From Streptomyces ortus (lineage in GTDB: Bacteria; Actinomycetota; Actinomycetes; Streptomycetales; Streptomycetaceae), in NCBI RefSeq assembly GCF_026341275.1, contig NZ_JAIFZO010000002.1, positions 7,470,118-7,534,117 of the forward strand: DNA of 64,000 nt, written 5' to 3'. Below, in pieces: positions 42,344-50,452 of this stretch (positions are counted from its first letter, which is position 1; each line of letters begins with the position of its first letter). The translations under genes and the position numbers were made by a program. The notes beneath the pieces are model-generated. The model was not told where the DNA came from and ran no database searches. It worked only from the letters and a program-made list of their open reading frames with translations.

Positions 42344-43325
42344 CGGCGGCCCTCCGTCCGCGCGAGGTCAGGACGAGGTAGACGCCCGTCACGACCAGCA
42401 GGAACAGCAGAAGCAGCACGGACATCGCGGATCCCGTCCCGAAGTTCCACGTCACGAACGACGACTGGTAGATGTGGATCGAGATCAGATCGGCGGCCTC
42501 CGGGGCCGCCTTGCCGAACAGCACGTACGGCGTGTTGAAGTCGTTGAACGTCCACAGGAAGAGCACGAGGACCAGCACCTGGTTGACCGGGCGCAGCGAC
42601 GGCAGCGTGATGCGGCGCAGCTGCTGGAGCATCCCGGCCCCGTCGATCGAGGCCGCCTCGTACAGCTCCTTGGGAATGTTCTGCAGGCCCGCCATCACGA
42701 TCAGGAAGGCGAACGGCCAGCCCTTCCACACCGACACGACGAGCAGCGCGACGAAGCTGTTGTCGCCGATCAGCCAGAAGGACGGGCTGTCGGTGAGGCC
42801 CAGCTGGTCGTGCAGCACGTGGTTCACCAGGCCGTTGTCCCGCTGGAACATGAAGGCCCAGGTGATGACGGCCGCGTACACCGGAAGCGCGTACGGGACG
42901 AGGAAGACGGCCCGCAGGAAGCCCCGGCCGCGGAAGTTCTCCTGCATGTACACCGCGGCCGTCGTGCCGAGCAGCCAGCACAGGCCGACGGAGAGCACGG
43001 TGAACGCGCAGGTGACGAAGAACGAGTGGAGCAGCGCCTTGCCGATGGGCGCGTCGAAGTCCACGGACAGGCTGTAGTTGTCGAAGCCCGCCCAGGGCGC
43101 GGAGCCCCAGTCGCGGATGTAGAACTGTGTGAGCTCCTTGAAGCTCATGACGATGCCGATCACCATCGGCACCAGATGGACGAGGAGTTCGAGCAGCAGG
43201 GCGGGCAGCAGGAGCAGATACGGCAGGGCGATCCGGCGTACCCGCCCGGTGCGGCGGCGCGGGGCGGGCCCCGTCGCACCGGGCGGTGCTTCCTTACCGA
43301 CCGCGGGCTCGGCGGTCACGGTCAT
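42336..43325 (-). CDS. Carbohydrate ABC transporter permease (MalF type)
   Basis: The 329-residue permease has a basic, Pro-rich N-terminus followed by about six helices. The EAA loop is ELYEAASIDGAGMLQQLRRITLPSLRP. It pairs with the MalG-type permease for uptake of beta-gluco-oligosaccharides, inferred from the GH1 gene in the same operon. It starts 7 nt after the binding-protein stop. Confidence 0.9.
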   Translation of the reverse strand: MTVTAEPAVGKEAPPGATGPAPRRRTGRVRRIALPYLLLLPALLLELLVHLVPMVIGIVMSFKELTQFYIRDWGSAPWAGFDNYSLSVDFDAPIGKALLHSFFVTCAFTVLSVGLCWLLGTTAAVYMQENFRGRGFLRAVFLVPYALPVYAAVITWAFMFQRDNGLVNHVLHDQLGLTDSPSFWLIGDNSFVALLVVSVWKGWPFAFLIVMAGLQNIPKELYEAASIDGAGMLQQLRRITLPSLRPVNQVLVLVLFLWTFNDFNTPYVLFGKAAPEAADLISIHIYQSSFVTWNFGTGSAMSVLLLLFLLVVTGVYLVLTSRGRRAADV

Positions 43326-43332
43326 CGAGCGC

Positions 43333-44649
43333 TCACTTCTTCGGCATCTGCTGCTGGGCCTCGTCGAGCTTCTCCTTGACCGAGGCCGTGGTCACCGGCC
43401 GGCCGGCCGCCGCGTCCGCGAAGAGCTCCTTGACCGCCGTGCCGACCGCGGTCTCGAACTGCGACTCGTTCGCGACCTGCGGCAGCGGGGCGGCGCTCGT
43501 GGCGAGCGTGTCCCGGATGACCTTCAGGGCGGGCGTGTTGAACGCGGGGTCCTGCTGGGCCGCCTTGACCGGCGGGATGGACCCGTAGGTCTTGTTGAGG
43601 ATCGTCTGCTCGTCCACGCTCGTCATGAAGTTCACGAACTTCAGGGCGCCGTCGATGTTGTCGGTGTTCTTGAAGACGGCCATGTTGATGCCCGCCACCA
43701 TCGAGTTGACGTCCTTGCCGGCGCCCGGGGTGCCGGACTGGACCGGTACCGGAGCGACGCCCCACTCGTCGTCGCTCATGCCGTGGGCCTTGAGCGTGGC
43801 AGCCGCCGTCTGCCACAGCACCATCGCCGTCTTGTCCTTGGCGAAGTCCTGGAGGGACTGGTTCTGCGCGTACTCGGCGTTGCCGGGCGCGACGACCTTG
43901 TCCTTGCCCATCAGGTCGACGTACTGCTTGACCGCCGCCACGGCCCCGTCGGAGGTGAAGTCGGGCTTGCCGTCGGCGTCGAAGAAGTCGGCGCCGTGCT
44001 GCTTGGCGAGGACGAAGACGTGATGGATGTTCTCCGAGAGGTTCGCGCCCTCGGCGCCCAGCGCCCACTTGTCGTCCTTGGAGATCTTCTTCCCGTCGGC
44101 GACCAGGTCGTCCCAGGTGGCGGGCGGTCCGGAGATCCCCGCGTCCTCGAACATCTTCTTGTTGTAGTAGAGCGCGTACGCCATCGAGTACAGCGGGACC
44201 GCCGCCGGGTCGGAGCCGGTCTCGCCGGCCGAGCCGAGCGCCGACTCGACGAAGCGGTCCTTGCCGCCGATCTTCCCGAAGTTCTTGGCGTCCCAGGGCA
44301 GCAGGGCGCCCGTCGCCTGGAGGGAGGCGGACCAGGTGTTGCCGATGTTGAGGACGTCCGGGCCCTGGCCCGACGTCGCCGCGGCGAGGATGCGGTTGAG
44401 GAGGTCCGACCAGGGGATGACCTCCAGCTTCACCTTGATGCCGGTCTGCTTCTCGAACTTCTTCAGCTCGGGAGTGAGGGTCTTCTTGTCGGCCTCGATG
44501 CTCGGGCCCTGGTTGGAGGCCCAGTAGGTGAGCGTCTTCGGCGAGTCGTTGGACCCGCCGTCCGTCGACGAGCCACCGCCGCACGCGGTCACGGCGGCCA
44601 GCAAGGAGACGGTGACCGCGCTCGCGGCCGCGGCTCGGGTTCTGCGCAT
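43333..44649 (-). CDS. Carbohydrate-binding lipoprotein of the beta-glucoside transporter
   Basis: The 438-residue lipoprotein has lipobox TAC with Cys near residue 23, then a Gly/Ser-rich linker. A CUT1 binding-protein fold follows (LTYWASNQGPSIEADKK; GINMAVFKNTDNIDGALKFV). It is the first gene of the operon with two permeases and GH1. ATG at 44649 is preferred because it begins the signal peptide. The 23-bp operator at 44721-44743 lies 71 nt upstream. Confidence 0.88.
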   Translation of the reverse strand: MRRTRAAAASAVTVSLLAAVTACGGGSSTDGGSNDSPKTLTYWASNQGPSIEADKKTLTPELKKFEKQTGIKVKLEVIPWSDLLNRILAAATSGQGPDVLNIGNTWSASLQATGALLPWDAKNFGKIGGKDRFVESALGSAGETGSDPAAVPLYSMAYALYYNKKMFEDAGISGPPATWDDLVADGKKISKDDKWALGAEGANLSENIHHVFVLAKQHGADFFDADGKPDFTSDGAVAAVKQYVDLMGKDKVVAPGNAEYAQNQSLQDFAKDKTAMVLWQTAAATLKAHGMSDDEWGVAPVPVQSGTPGAGKDVNSMVAGINMAVFKNTDNIDGALKFVNFMTSVDEQTILNKTYGSIPPVKAAQQDPAFNTPALKVIRDTLATSAAPLPQVANESQFETAVGTAVKELFADAAAGRPVTTASVKEKLDEAQQQMPKK

Positions 44650-44720
44650 GACGTCGGACGTCCCTTCCGGAGGGAAAACGGAGGATCGTCGTGTGTTCAC
44701 TTCCCGAACGACCCTCACGG

Positions 44721-44743
44721 CTTAATTTAGGACGTGAGTTAAG
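44721..44743. promoter_or_regulatory. Operator of the beta-glucoside operon, shared with the laminarinase gene
   Basis: A 23-bp AT-rich element with outer arms CTTAA / TTAAG overlaps the -10 of the binding-protein promoter. It matches 17 of 23 positions of the element at 51796-51818 upstream of the GH16 gene, in the same orientation to its promoter. The divergent ROK protein is the likely ligand-controlled binder. Confidence 0.65.
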
Positions 44744-44765
44744 ACCCGGAAGAAAGTCGCGTCAA
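44737..44765 (-). promoter_or_regulatory. Promoter of the beta-glucoside operon
   Basis: Read leftward, TTGACG (44760-44765) and TTAACT (44737-44742) are 17 bp apart. The -10 lies inside the 23-bp operator. Confidence 0.6.
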
Positions 44766-44817
44766 GGGATCGCGCAACGGTATCTTGCAGGTCGGGGGTA
44801 CGGCGGGAAGGAACCAC

Positions 44818-46251
44818 ATGGCGGGGCGGAACGGACGTACGGTACGTGACCTGCGACGAGGCAATCGCACGGCCGTGTTGCGGAGGCTCTACTTCGACGG
44901 ACCGATGAGCCGGTTCGAACTAGGGCCCGCCACCGGGCTCAGCTCCGGCTCCATCAGCAACGTCGTCGCCGATCTCGTCGCCGACGGGCTGGTGGAGGAG
45001 GCGGGCAGCGTCGACTCCGACGGCGGCCGACCCCGCACCCTGCTGCGGGTCGCGCCCGCCAGCGGCCACATGATCGGCGTGGACGTCGGCGAGACCCGTG
45101 TCCGTGTCGAGCTCTTCGACCTCTCACTGACCGAACTCGCCCGCACCGAAAGGCCGTTGGAGCACCAGAGGTACGACGTCGACGTCATCGTGGGCCACAT
45201 CCGCGACGGCGTCGCCGAGGTGCTGGCCAGCGCCGGAATCGCTGCCGAGCGACTGCTGGGCGTCGGCATCGGCGTACCCGGCATCGTGGAACGCACCGCG
45301 GCCGACGGCGCCGTCGTGCACGGCCAGACCATCGGCTGGCCCGCCGTCCCGCTGGAGTCCCTGCTCCGTACCGCCTGCGGGCTGCCGGACTCCGTCCCGT
45401 ACTTCACCGACAACGGCGCCAAGACCCTCGGCCAGGCCGAGATGTGGTTCGGCGCGGGACGCGGCGCGCGCAACGCGGTCGTGGTCCTCTTCGGCTCCGG
45501 TGTCGGCGCCAGCCTGGTCTCGGACGACGTGGAACTGGGCCGGGCCGTGGAATGGGGACACCTGACGGTACGGGTCAGGGGGCGCCGCTGCCGCTGCGGC
45601 GCGCTCGGCTGTCTGGAGGCGTACGCCGGGGCCGAGGCCCTCCTGCAACGCTGGGAGGAAGCCGGCGGACGCCCCCCGAAGGGCGTCGACGAGGAAACGG
45701 CCCTCACGGCCATGCTGGCGGCGGCCTATCCGGCCGCGGGGGGCGGCGGGGAGCGCGCGGCGGCCGGGAGCGCGGCTGCCGGGAATGTCGAGGCCGGCAG
45801 CGAGGCGGTCGACAGCGCGGCGACCGGACATGCGGGGGCGGGCGGCGCGGTGGCCGGTGATGCCGGCGTTGCCGCTAGGGCGGCCGACCCGGTGGCGTTG
45901 GCCGTGTTGGAGGAGACGGCCGAATACCTCGGTGCGGGGCTCTCCGACCTGATCAACCTCTTCCAGCCCGAGCGCATCCTCATCGGCGGCTGGGCCGGAC
46001 TCCAGCTGGGCTCCCGCTTCCTGCCCGCCGTCCGCGCCCACGCCGTCTCGTACGCCCTGCGCCACCCGGCCGAACGCGTCACCATCGAACTCGGCGCCCT
46101 CGGACCGGACGCGGTCACGGTCGGCGCGGCGATCCTTCCGCTGGCCGACTTCTTCGCCCGCGGCGGACGGCGACCGGGCGCGGGACCGGGGTCGGGGGAC
46201 ACCCCGCCACCGGCCTGGCGCGCGGCCCTGGAGGAACGCGCCCCGCGCTGA
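44818..46251 (+). CDS. ROK-family transcriptional regulator of the beta-glucoside regulon
   Basis: The 477-residue protein has an N-terminal MarR-like winged helix (RRLYFDGPMSRFELGPATGLSSGSISNVV). The ROK sugar-kinase fold contains GVDVGETRVRVELFD, GVGIGVPGIVERTAADG and the zinc-type motif CRCGALGCLEAYAG. Residues about 305-365 are an Ala/Gly-rich insert (AAGSAAAGN, GHAGAGGAVAGDAG) absent from typical ROK proteins. It probably represses the divergent operon and the GH16 gene until a beta-glucoside binds. ATG at 44818 follows GGAAGGAA. Confidence 0.87.
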   Translation: MAGRNGRTVRDLRRGNRTAVLRRLYFDGPMSRFELGPATGLSSGSISNVVADLVADGLVEEAGSVDSDGGRPRTLLRVAPASGHMIGVDVGETRVRVELFDLSLTELARTERPLEHQRYDVDVIVGHIRDGVAEVLASAGIAAERLLGVGIGVPGIVERTAADGAVVHGQTIGWPAVPLESLLRTACGLPDSVPYFTDNGAKTLGQAEMWFGAGRGARNAVVVLFGSGVGASLVSDDVELGRAVEWGHLTVRVRGRRCRCGALGCLEAYAGAEALLQRWEEAGGRPPKGVDEETALTAMLAAAYPAAGGGGERAAAGSAAAGNVEAGSEAVDSAATGHAGAGGAVAGDAGVAARAADPVALAVLEETAEYLGAGLSDLINLFQPERILIGGWAGLQLGSRFLPAVRAHAVSYALRHPAERVTIELGALGPDAVTVGAAILPLADFFARGGRRPGAGPGSGDTPPPAWRAALEERAPR

Positions 46252-46354
46252 CGCCCGGCGCTCCCGTGTTTGCCGGGTCCTCCCGGCAGGTACCCGCACC
46301 CTGGCCGACAAGGGATCTCCGTCCCACGGGGCCCGACGAGGAGGGGAGCGCACC

Positions 46355-46630
46355 GTGAGTGAATACGGGACCAGGACGCCCGAGGAGAACGAAGGACCCG
46401 TCCCCCGGGACCTGCCGGACCAGCTGGTGCAGGAGGGCGAGGACCCCTGGGACGTCGTCACGCCGCCCGAGACGGGGCGGGGCGAGGACACCGAGGGGGA
46501 CGGCGGCGCACCGGCGGAGCCGGACCCCGAAGTCCCCGACACCGACGAGGCGGGCACCGGCCGGCAGGGCGACCCGGGCACGAGCACGGTCCACCCCGAG
46601 GACCCCGAGCCGGAGGAGTCCCCCGCGTGA
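46355..46630 (+). CDS. Small, highly acidic disordered protein
   Basis: The 91-residue product from GTG 46355 is about one third Asp/Glu plus Pro and Gly, with no hydrophobic core (GPVPRDLPDQLVQEGEDPWD). It is likely intrinsically disordered. GAGGAGGGG lies 7-15 nt upstream. No family or function is recognised. Confidence 0.55.
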   Translation: MSEYGTRTPEENEGPVPRDLPDQLVQEGEDPWDVVTPPETGRGEDTEGDGGAPAEPDPEVPDTDEAGTGRQGDPGTSTVHPEDPEPEESPA

Positions 46631-46702
46631 GCCCGTAAGGGCGTGCTCGCGTGCCTGAGCCATGGAGCCGCCGCGGTGCCTTGAGTCGCCGACGGCCCCG
46701 TC

Positions 46703-47665
46703 TCAGGCGAAGGCGTCGACCCCCGTGAGTTCCGCGGACAGGGCCCACAGCCGGGCCGCGGACGCCGGGTCGATCGCGTACTCGCGTACCCCGGTCCGCG
46801 CACCGTCGGCCGGGGCGAGTTCGGCGATGTCGCAGTCCTCGCAGTAGACGCCGCCCATGCCGGACAACTGCGGGGAGGTCGCCGCCCACACCTGGGTGGC
46901 CGCGCCCTGCTCGGGGGTCTTGAAGCCCTCCGGGTTCAGCGGCACGCCGTTCTCGTCGATCCAGCCGCGCTCGACCATCTCCTGCCGGGGGAGGTGGCGC
47001 TGGAGAGGCGTGAGGATGCCGCCCGGGTGCAGCGCGAAGGCCCGTACTCCGGAGTCCTTGCCCAGGGCGTCGAGCTGTACGGCGAACAGGACGTTGGCCG
47101 TCTTCGCCTGCCCGTACGCCTCCCACTTGTCGTAGTCGCCGTGGTTCCAGTGCGGGTCGTCCCAGCGGATGTCCGAGGCGTGGTGGCCCGTCGAGGACAC
47201 CGAGACGATCCGGGCGCCACCCGGGGCGATCGCCGGCCAGAGCCGGTTGACCAGGGCGAAGTGGCCCAGGTGATTGGTCGCGAACTGCGCCTCCCAGCCG
47301 GGCCCGACCCGCGTCTCGGGGCAGGCCATGATCCCGGCGTTGTCGATGACGGCATCGATGGTGCGGCCCGAGGCGAGGAACCGCTCGGCGAAGGCGCGCA
47401 CGCTCTCCAGGTCGCCGAGGTCCAGCTCGTCCACCTCCACGCCCCCGATACCGGCGACCGCCTCCTCGGCGACCGCCCGGCGCCGGGCGGGCACGACGAC
47501 CTCGGCACCCGCCTCGGTGAGCGCGCGCGTCGTCTCCAGGCCGAGCCCCGAGTATCCGCCGGTGACGACGGCCAGCTTGCCCGTGAGGTCGATACCGGCG
47601 AGTACGTCGTCCGCGGTGCTGTGCCGGTCGAACCCCGAACCGATCTTGTGCTGTGCAGTGGTCAT
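46703..47665 (-). CDS. Short-chain dehydrogenase/reductase (retinol-dehydrogenase-like)
   Basis: The 320-residue extended SDR-like protein has VVTGGYSGLGLETTRAL, IDNAGIMACPE (NAG motif), the catalytic Ser in VSVSSTGHHAS and Tyr/Lys in YGQAKTANVLF. Length and N-terminus (HKIGSGFDRHSTADDV) match a common actinobacterial oxidoreductase group. Its promoter at 47673-47703 has a 19-bp spacer, typical of MerR-activated genes. The substrate is unknown. Confidence 0.85.
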   Translation of the reverse strand: MTTAQHKIGSGFDRHSTADDVLAGIDLTGKLAVVTGGYSGLGLETTRALTEAGAEVVVPARRRAVAEEAVAGIGGVEVDELDLGDLESVRAFAERFLASGRTIDAVIDNAGIMACPETRVGPGWEAQFATNHLGHFALVNRLWPAIAPGGARIVSVSSTGHHASDIRWDDPHWNHGDYDKWEAYGQAKTANVLFAVQLDALGKDSGVRAFALHPGGILTPLQRHLPRQEMVERGWIDENGVPLNPEGFKTPEQGAATQVWAATSPQLSGMGGVYCEDCDIAELAPADGARTGVREYAIDPASAARLWALSAELTGVDAFA

Positions 47666-47672
47666 ACGGACG

Positions 47673-47703
47673 ACGCTACGGACTGGAGCGCTCTCGAAGT
47701 CAA
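47673..47703 (-). promoter_or_regulatory. MerR-type promoter of the SDR gene
   Basis: Read leftward, TTGACT (47698-47703) and TAGCGT (47673-47678) are separated by 19 bp, longer than normal. The spacer contains an imperfect dyad (GACTTCGAG ... GCTCCAGTC). This matches the layout of promoters activated by MerR/NmlR-like regulators. No MerR gene is present in the window. Confidence 0.5.
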
Positions 47704-47744
47704 GCGACGCCCAGGGGAGGAGGGGAACGGTATGCGGAACGGGA

Positions 47745-47904
47745 AAGGCCCCGACCGGACGGGGGAATCACGGTCGGGGCCGTCTGTGGGTGGCCACGGA
47801 TGGCGGTCGCCTCTCGGCGGAGTGCTCCACAGGGCTTCAGCCGAACGATCTTCCCTGTGGGCGGAAGGTGAGGCCCGGGGACACTGTCCCATCCGCACCC
47901 ACAG
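47745..47904 (-). ncRNA. Structured small RNA gene, 6S-like candidate
   Basis: Read leftward from about 47902, the RNA would fold so that both ends pair. CTGTGGGTG at 47784-47792 pairs perfectly with 47896-47904, and CGGATGG at 47797-47803 with 47889-47895. Unpaired strands of 23 and 28 nt form a central bubble, and an 8-bp hairpin (47827-47834 with 47853-47860) caps it. A 10-bp GC stem with TTT after it (47781-47747) follows as terminator. The closing stem, large bubble and capping hairpin recall 6S RNA, which Streptomyces is known to possess. No ORF explains the sequence. Assignment to 6S is inference; strand is favoured by terminator and promoter position. Confidence 0.5.
47747..47781 (-). 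terminator. Terminator hairpin of the structured RNA
   Basis: GGCCCCGACC (47747-47756) and GGTCGGGGCC (47772-47781) form a perfect 10-bp stem. In the leftward direction it is followed by TTTCCC. Confidence 0.6.
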
Positions 47905-47907
47905 CTG

Positions 47908-47938
47908 ATTTAACGGGAAACTACTGACGGGTGTTCCC
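47908..47938 (-). promoter_or_regulatory. Possible promoter of the structured RNA
   Basis: Read leftward, GGGAAC (47933-47938) is followed after 18 bp by GTTAAAT, ending at 47908. This resembles sigma-R-like ECF promoters (GGGAAT-N18-GTT). TTAAAT alone could also serve as a housekeeping -10. The predicted start near 47901 falls at the beginning of the closing stem. Confidence 0.4.
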
Positions 47939-47979
47939 AGGTCGGGATGGTCTCAGTCGTGATCTGCGTCACGGCCCGG

Positions 47980-48645
47980 TCAGCTCCCCGTCGGCAGCGG
48001 ACTCCTGGCCAGTGACGCCAGCAGATGGGCCGGGTCCCGGTAGACCGAGGTCGCCCCGGCCTTCTCCAGATCGGCGCGCGGGATGCCGCCGCACAGGACT
48101 CCCACGCACAGGACACCCGCCTTGCTGCCCGCGCGCATGTCCCAGACCGTGTCACCGACGAAGAAGGAGTGCTCGGCGGAGGCCCCGGCGAGTTCCAGGG
48201 CGTGCTCCACCGGATCGGGCGCGGGCTTCCCGGCGTCCACGTCGTCGGAGCTCGCCGTCGCCCTGATGACGTCGTCGGCGTCGATGGCCTTCCGCAGCGC
48301 CGCCAGCTCCGCCCCGCCGGCCGAGGTGGCGAGCACGACCGTCCAGCCCTCACTGTCGAGGCGTCGCAGCAGGTCACCGGTGCCGGGGAACGGGCGCAGC
48401 CGCTCGAAGTACGTGCCGTAGACGGTCTTGTGGGCCGCGCTGATCGTGTCGTCCTGCCCGGTGTCCCGCTCCTCGCCCAGCAGATGCGCGATCAGGTCGT
48501 CGGAACCGAGACCCACCGCCCGGTGGACGTCGTGCATCGACACATCGTGCCCGGCCTGTCTGAACGCCTCCCACCAGGCCGTCACATGCAGATGGTTGGT
48601 GTCGACAAGAGTGCCGTCCACATCGAATACGGCTGCCCGCTCCAT
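47980..48645 (-). CDS. HAD-family hydrolase (phosphoglycolate-phosphatase-like)
   Basis: The 221-residue HAD phosphatase has motif I FDVDGTLVDTN (nucleophile Asp8), a helical cap, motif II VVLATSAGG, Lys in DAGKPAPDP and motif IV FVGDTVWDMRAGSKAG. It is a cytoplasmic phosphatase of a small phosphorylated metabolite. The substrate is not predictable. It is preceded by the PHP-domain gene on the same strand, 51 nt away. Confidence 0.87.
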   Translation of the reverse strand: MERAAVFDVDGTLVDTNHLHVTAWWEAFRQAGHDVSMHDVHRAVGLGSDDLIAHLLGEERDTGQDDTISAAHKTVYGTYFERLRPFPGTGDLLRRLDSEGWTVVLATSAGGAELAALRKAIDADDVIRATASSDDVDAGKPAPDPVEHALELAGASAEHSFFVGDTVWDMRAGSKAGVLCVGVLCGGIPRADLEKAGATSVYRDPAHLLASLARSPLPTGS

Positions 48646-48696
48646 GCCTCGTCCCTTCGCCGCGGTGTCGCGTTGTCCAGGTATCCCAGTACCGCG

Positions 48697-49734
48697 TCAC
48701 CGGGTCCGTACGCCCTCGGGAGTCACCCGATCCCGCGTCCAGGCCAGCAGGTCCCGCGCCGGCCAGGTGGTGACCACGCGCTCCGGCGGCACCCCGCACT
48801 CCTCGGCCCGCGCGCATCCGTAGGCCTGCCACCCGAGCTGCCCGGGAGCGTGCGCGTCGGTGTCCACGGAGAACAGCACGCCCGCCGCGACCGCCCGGCG
48901 CAGCAGCCGCCGCGGTGGGTCGAGCCGTTCGGGGCGGCTGTTGATCTCGACCGCCGTGCCCGACTCGGCGCAGGCGGCGAACACGGCGTCCGCGTCGAAC
49001 TCCGACTCCGGCCGCCCCCGCCCGGTGACCAGCCGCCCCGTGCAGTGCCCCAGCACGTCCGCGTGCGGATTCCGTACGGCGGCGACCATCCGGCGGGTCA
49101 TCGCGGTCGCGTTCATCCGCAGCTTGGAGTGCACCGACACCACGACGACGTCGAGCCGTTCGAGCAGTTCCGGGTCCTGGTCCAGGGATCCGTCGTCGAG
49201 GATGTCGCACTCGATGCCGGTGAGCAGCCGGAAGGGGGCCCAGCGCTCGTTCAGCTCCGCCACCACCTCCAACTGCTCCCGCAGGCGTTCCGGGGACAGG
49301 CCGTGGGCCACCGTCAGGCGCGGCGAGTGGTCCGTGAGGACCGCCCACTCGTGCCCGAGCCGCGCCGCGGCGCGCCCCATCTCCTCGATGGGGCTGCCGC
49401 CGTCCGACCAGTCCGAGTGCAGATGGCAGTCGCCGCGCAGCAGGGCCGCCAGACGCTCGCCGCCCCGGACGAGGGGCTGCGCGGCTTCCTGCTCCAGTTT
49501 CTCCAGATAGCCGGGCGGCTGTCCGGCCAGCACCTCGCGCACCACCTGCGCGGTCTTCGGTCCGATGCCCTTCAGCGACTCCAGCGACCCTTCGGCCGCC
49601 CGCCGGGCCACCTCGTCGGCGGGCAGCTCCGTGACGACGCCCGCCGCCGTGCGGAACGCCTTCACGCGATAGGTGGGGGCCTGGGACCGCTCCAGCAGGA
49701 AGGCGATACGGTCCAGCGCCTCGGCCGGGTCCAT
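48697..49734 (-). CDS. PHP-domain phosphoesterase with helix-hairpin-helix, PolX-like
   Basis: The 345-residue protein has an N-terminal helical/HhH region (SLESLKGIGPKTAQVVREVL, about 50-70). A PHP metal-dependent hydrolase domain follows, with DCHLHSDWSDGGSP (about 103-116), VLTDHSPRL, GIECDIL, SVHSKLRM and SVDTDAHAPGQ. Together these resemble the non-polymerase part of bacterial PolX. The nucleotidyltransferase catalytic domain is missing, so it is a stand-alone phosphoesterase that may act on DNA ends or small phosphates. Confidence 0.83.
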   Translation of the reverse strand: MDPAEALDRIAFLLERSQAPTYRVKAFRTAAGVVTELPADEVARRAAEGSLESLKGIGPKTAQVVREVLAGQPPGYLEKLEQEAAQPLVRGGERLAALLRGDCHLHSDWSDGGSPIEEMGRAAARLGHEWAVLTDHSPRLTVAHGLSPERLREQLEVVAELNERWAPFRLLTGIECDILDDGSLDQDPELLERLDVVVVSVHSKLRMNATAMTRRMVAAVRNPHADVLGHCTGRLVTGRGRPESEFDADAVFAACAESGTAVEINSRPERLDPPRRLLRRAVAAGVLFSVDTDAHAPGQLGWQAYGCARAEECGVPPERVVTTWPARDLLAWTRDRVTPEGVRTR

Positions 49735-49835
49735 GACTCAAGCGTGGCCCAGCCGGGCCGACTGCGCACGGCAGCCGACCGACACCGCCGCCCCGGCAGG
49801 CTTATCCGCGGCACGCGTGTGGAACCGGTGGGATC

Positions 49836-50072
49836 ATGACTGAAATCGCCAGCCCTCACATCTCGTACCCGCGGATCACGGTCCTGGGCGTGCAGCCCGG
49901 GGATCCGCCCTTCCGCATCATGGAGATCGACGGCGCCGTCGTCGGCGAGGCCAGGAGCTTCACGGACGTCCTGGTGGCCGCCGCGGCGTACGGCATCCCG
50001 GTGCACGACGCCGACGACCCGGCCGTGGTCCGCTGGGTCGGCGGGGACAAGCTCACCTGGCATCCGCGCTAG
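49836..50072 (+). CDS. Small conserved-looking protein of unknown function
   Basis: The 78-residue product has alternating hydrophobic and charged residues suggestive of a small alpha/beta fold (ITVLGVQPGDPPFRIMEIDG; VVRWVGGDKLTWHP). No signal peptide or catalytic motif is seen. The absence of a strong ribosome-binding site (only weak GGTGGG upstream) leaves the start uncertain. Confidence 0.55.
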   Translation: MTEIASPHISYPRITVLGVQPGDPPFRIMEIDGAVVGEARSFTDVLVAAAAYGIPVHDADDPAVVRWVGGDKLTWHPR

Positions 50073-50397
50073 CGGTGTACCGGCGGACGACGCGTCCGGG
50101 CCGGCGGTGCGTCCGGGCCCACGGCGTGTCCGGGCCCACGGTGCGGCCGGGTGAATCCCGAACGGTCCGCGAGGGGGCGCGTCGGGTTCCGCCTTTCGCG
50201 CCGTGGTGAGCCGTGGCGGGTGGTGCGACCCCGCGCATCCGCGGATCGTGCGGGCGGGCACGGCCGTGCATGGGGCCGTCCGCGCCAGGGCATTTTGATC
50301 TTGCGGTGCGCGGGACCCGAGGAGGGGAGTGGCACGCCCGTCACGGACGGACGTGCCGCGTGACATACGGGCCCGAGCGGGCACCGTACGAACGACC
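50073..50397. other. Non-coding GC-rich stretch
   Basis: I see no gene here. The left part contains short repeated blocks of CGTCCGGGCC / CCCACGG type (about 50092-50145), and a short T-rich patch (CATTTTGATCTTG) sits at about 50290-50302. These are probably remnants of simple-sequence growth. Confidence 0.4.
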
Positions 50398-50430
50398 GGA
50401 GCCGGGCCGGGTGACCCCCGGCCCGGCTCC
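50398..50430 (-). terminator. Terminator of the laminarinase gene
   Basis: A perfect 14-bp GC stem (50398-50411 with 50417-50430) and 5-nt loop lies 22 nt past the stop of the leftward GH16 gene. Confidence 0.75.
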
Positions 50431-50452
50431 GTCGCAGCTGGACGCGCCCCTG

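Noticed and set aside
47704..47979. Riboswitch in the leader of the SDR gene
   Set aside because: A separate promoter for the SDR gene lies between the structured region and the ATG, so the structure would not be in its mRNA.
50073..50397. Short genes in the GC-rich gap
   Set aside because: Several short open frames exist, but all are Arg/Pro/Gly-rich, lack ribosome-binding sites and show no third-position bias distinct from the strand background.
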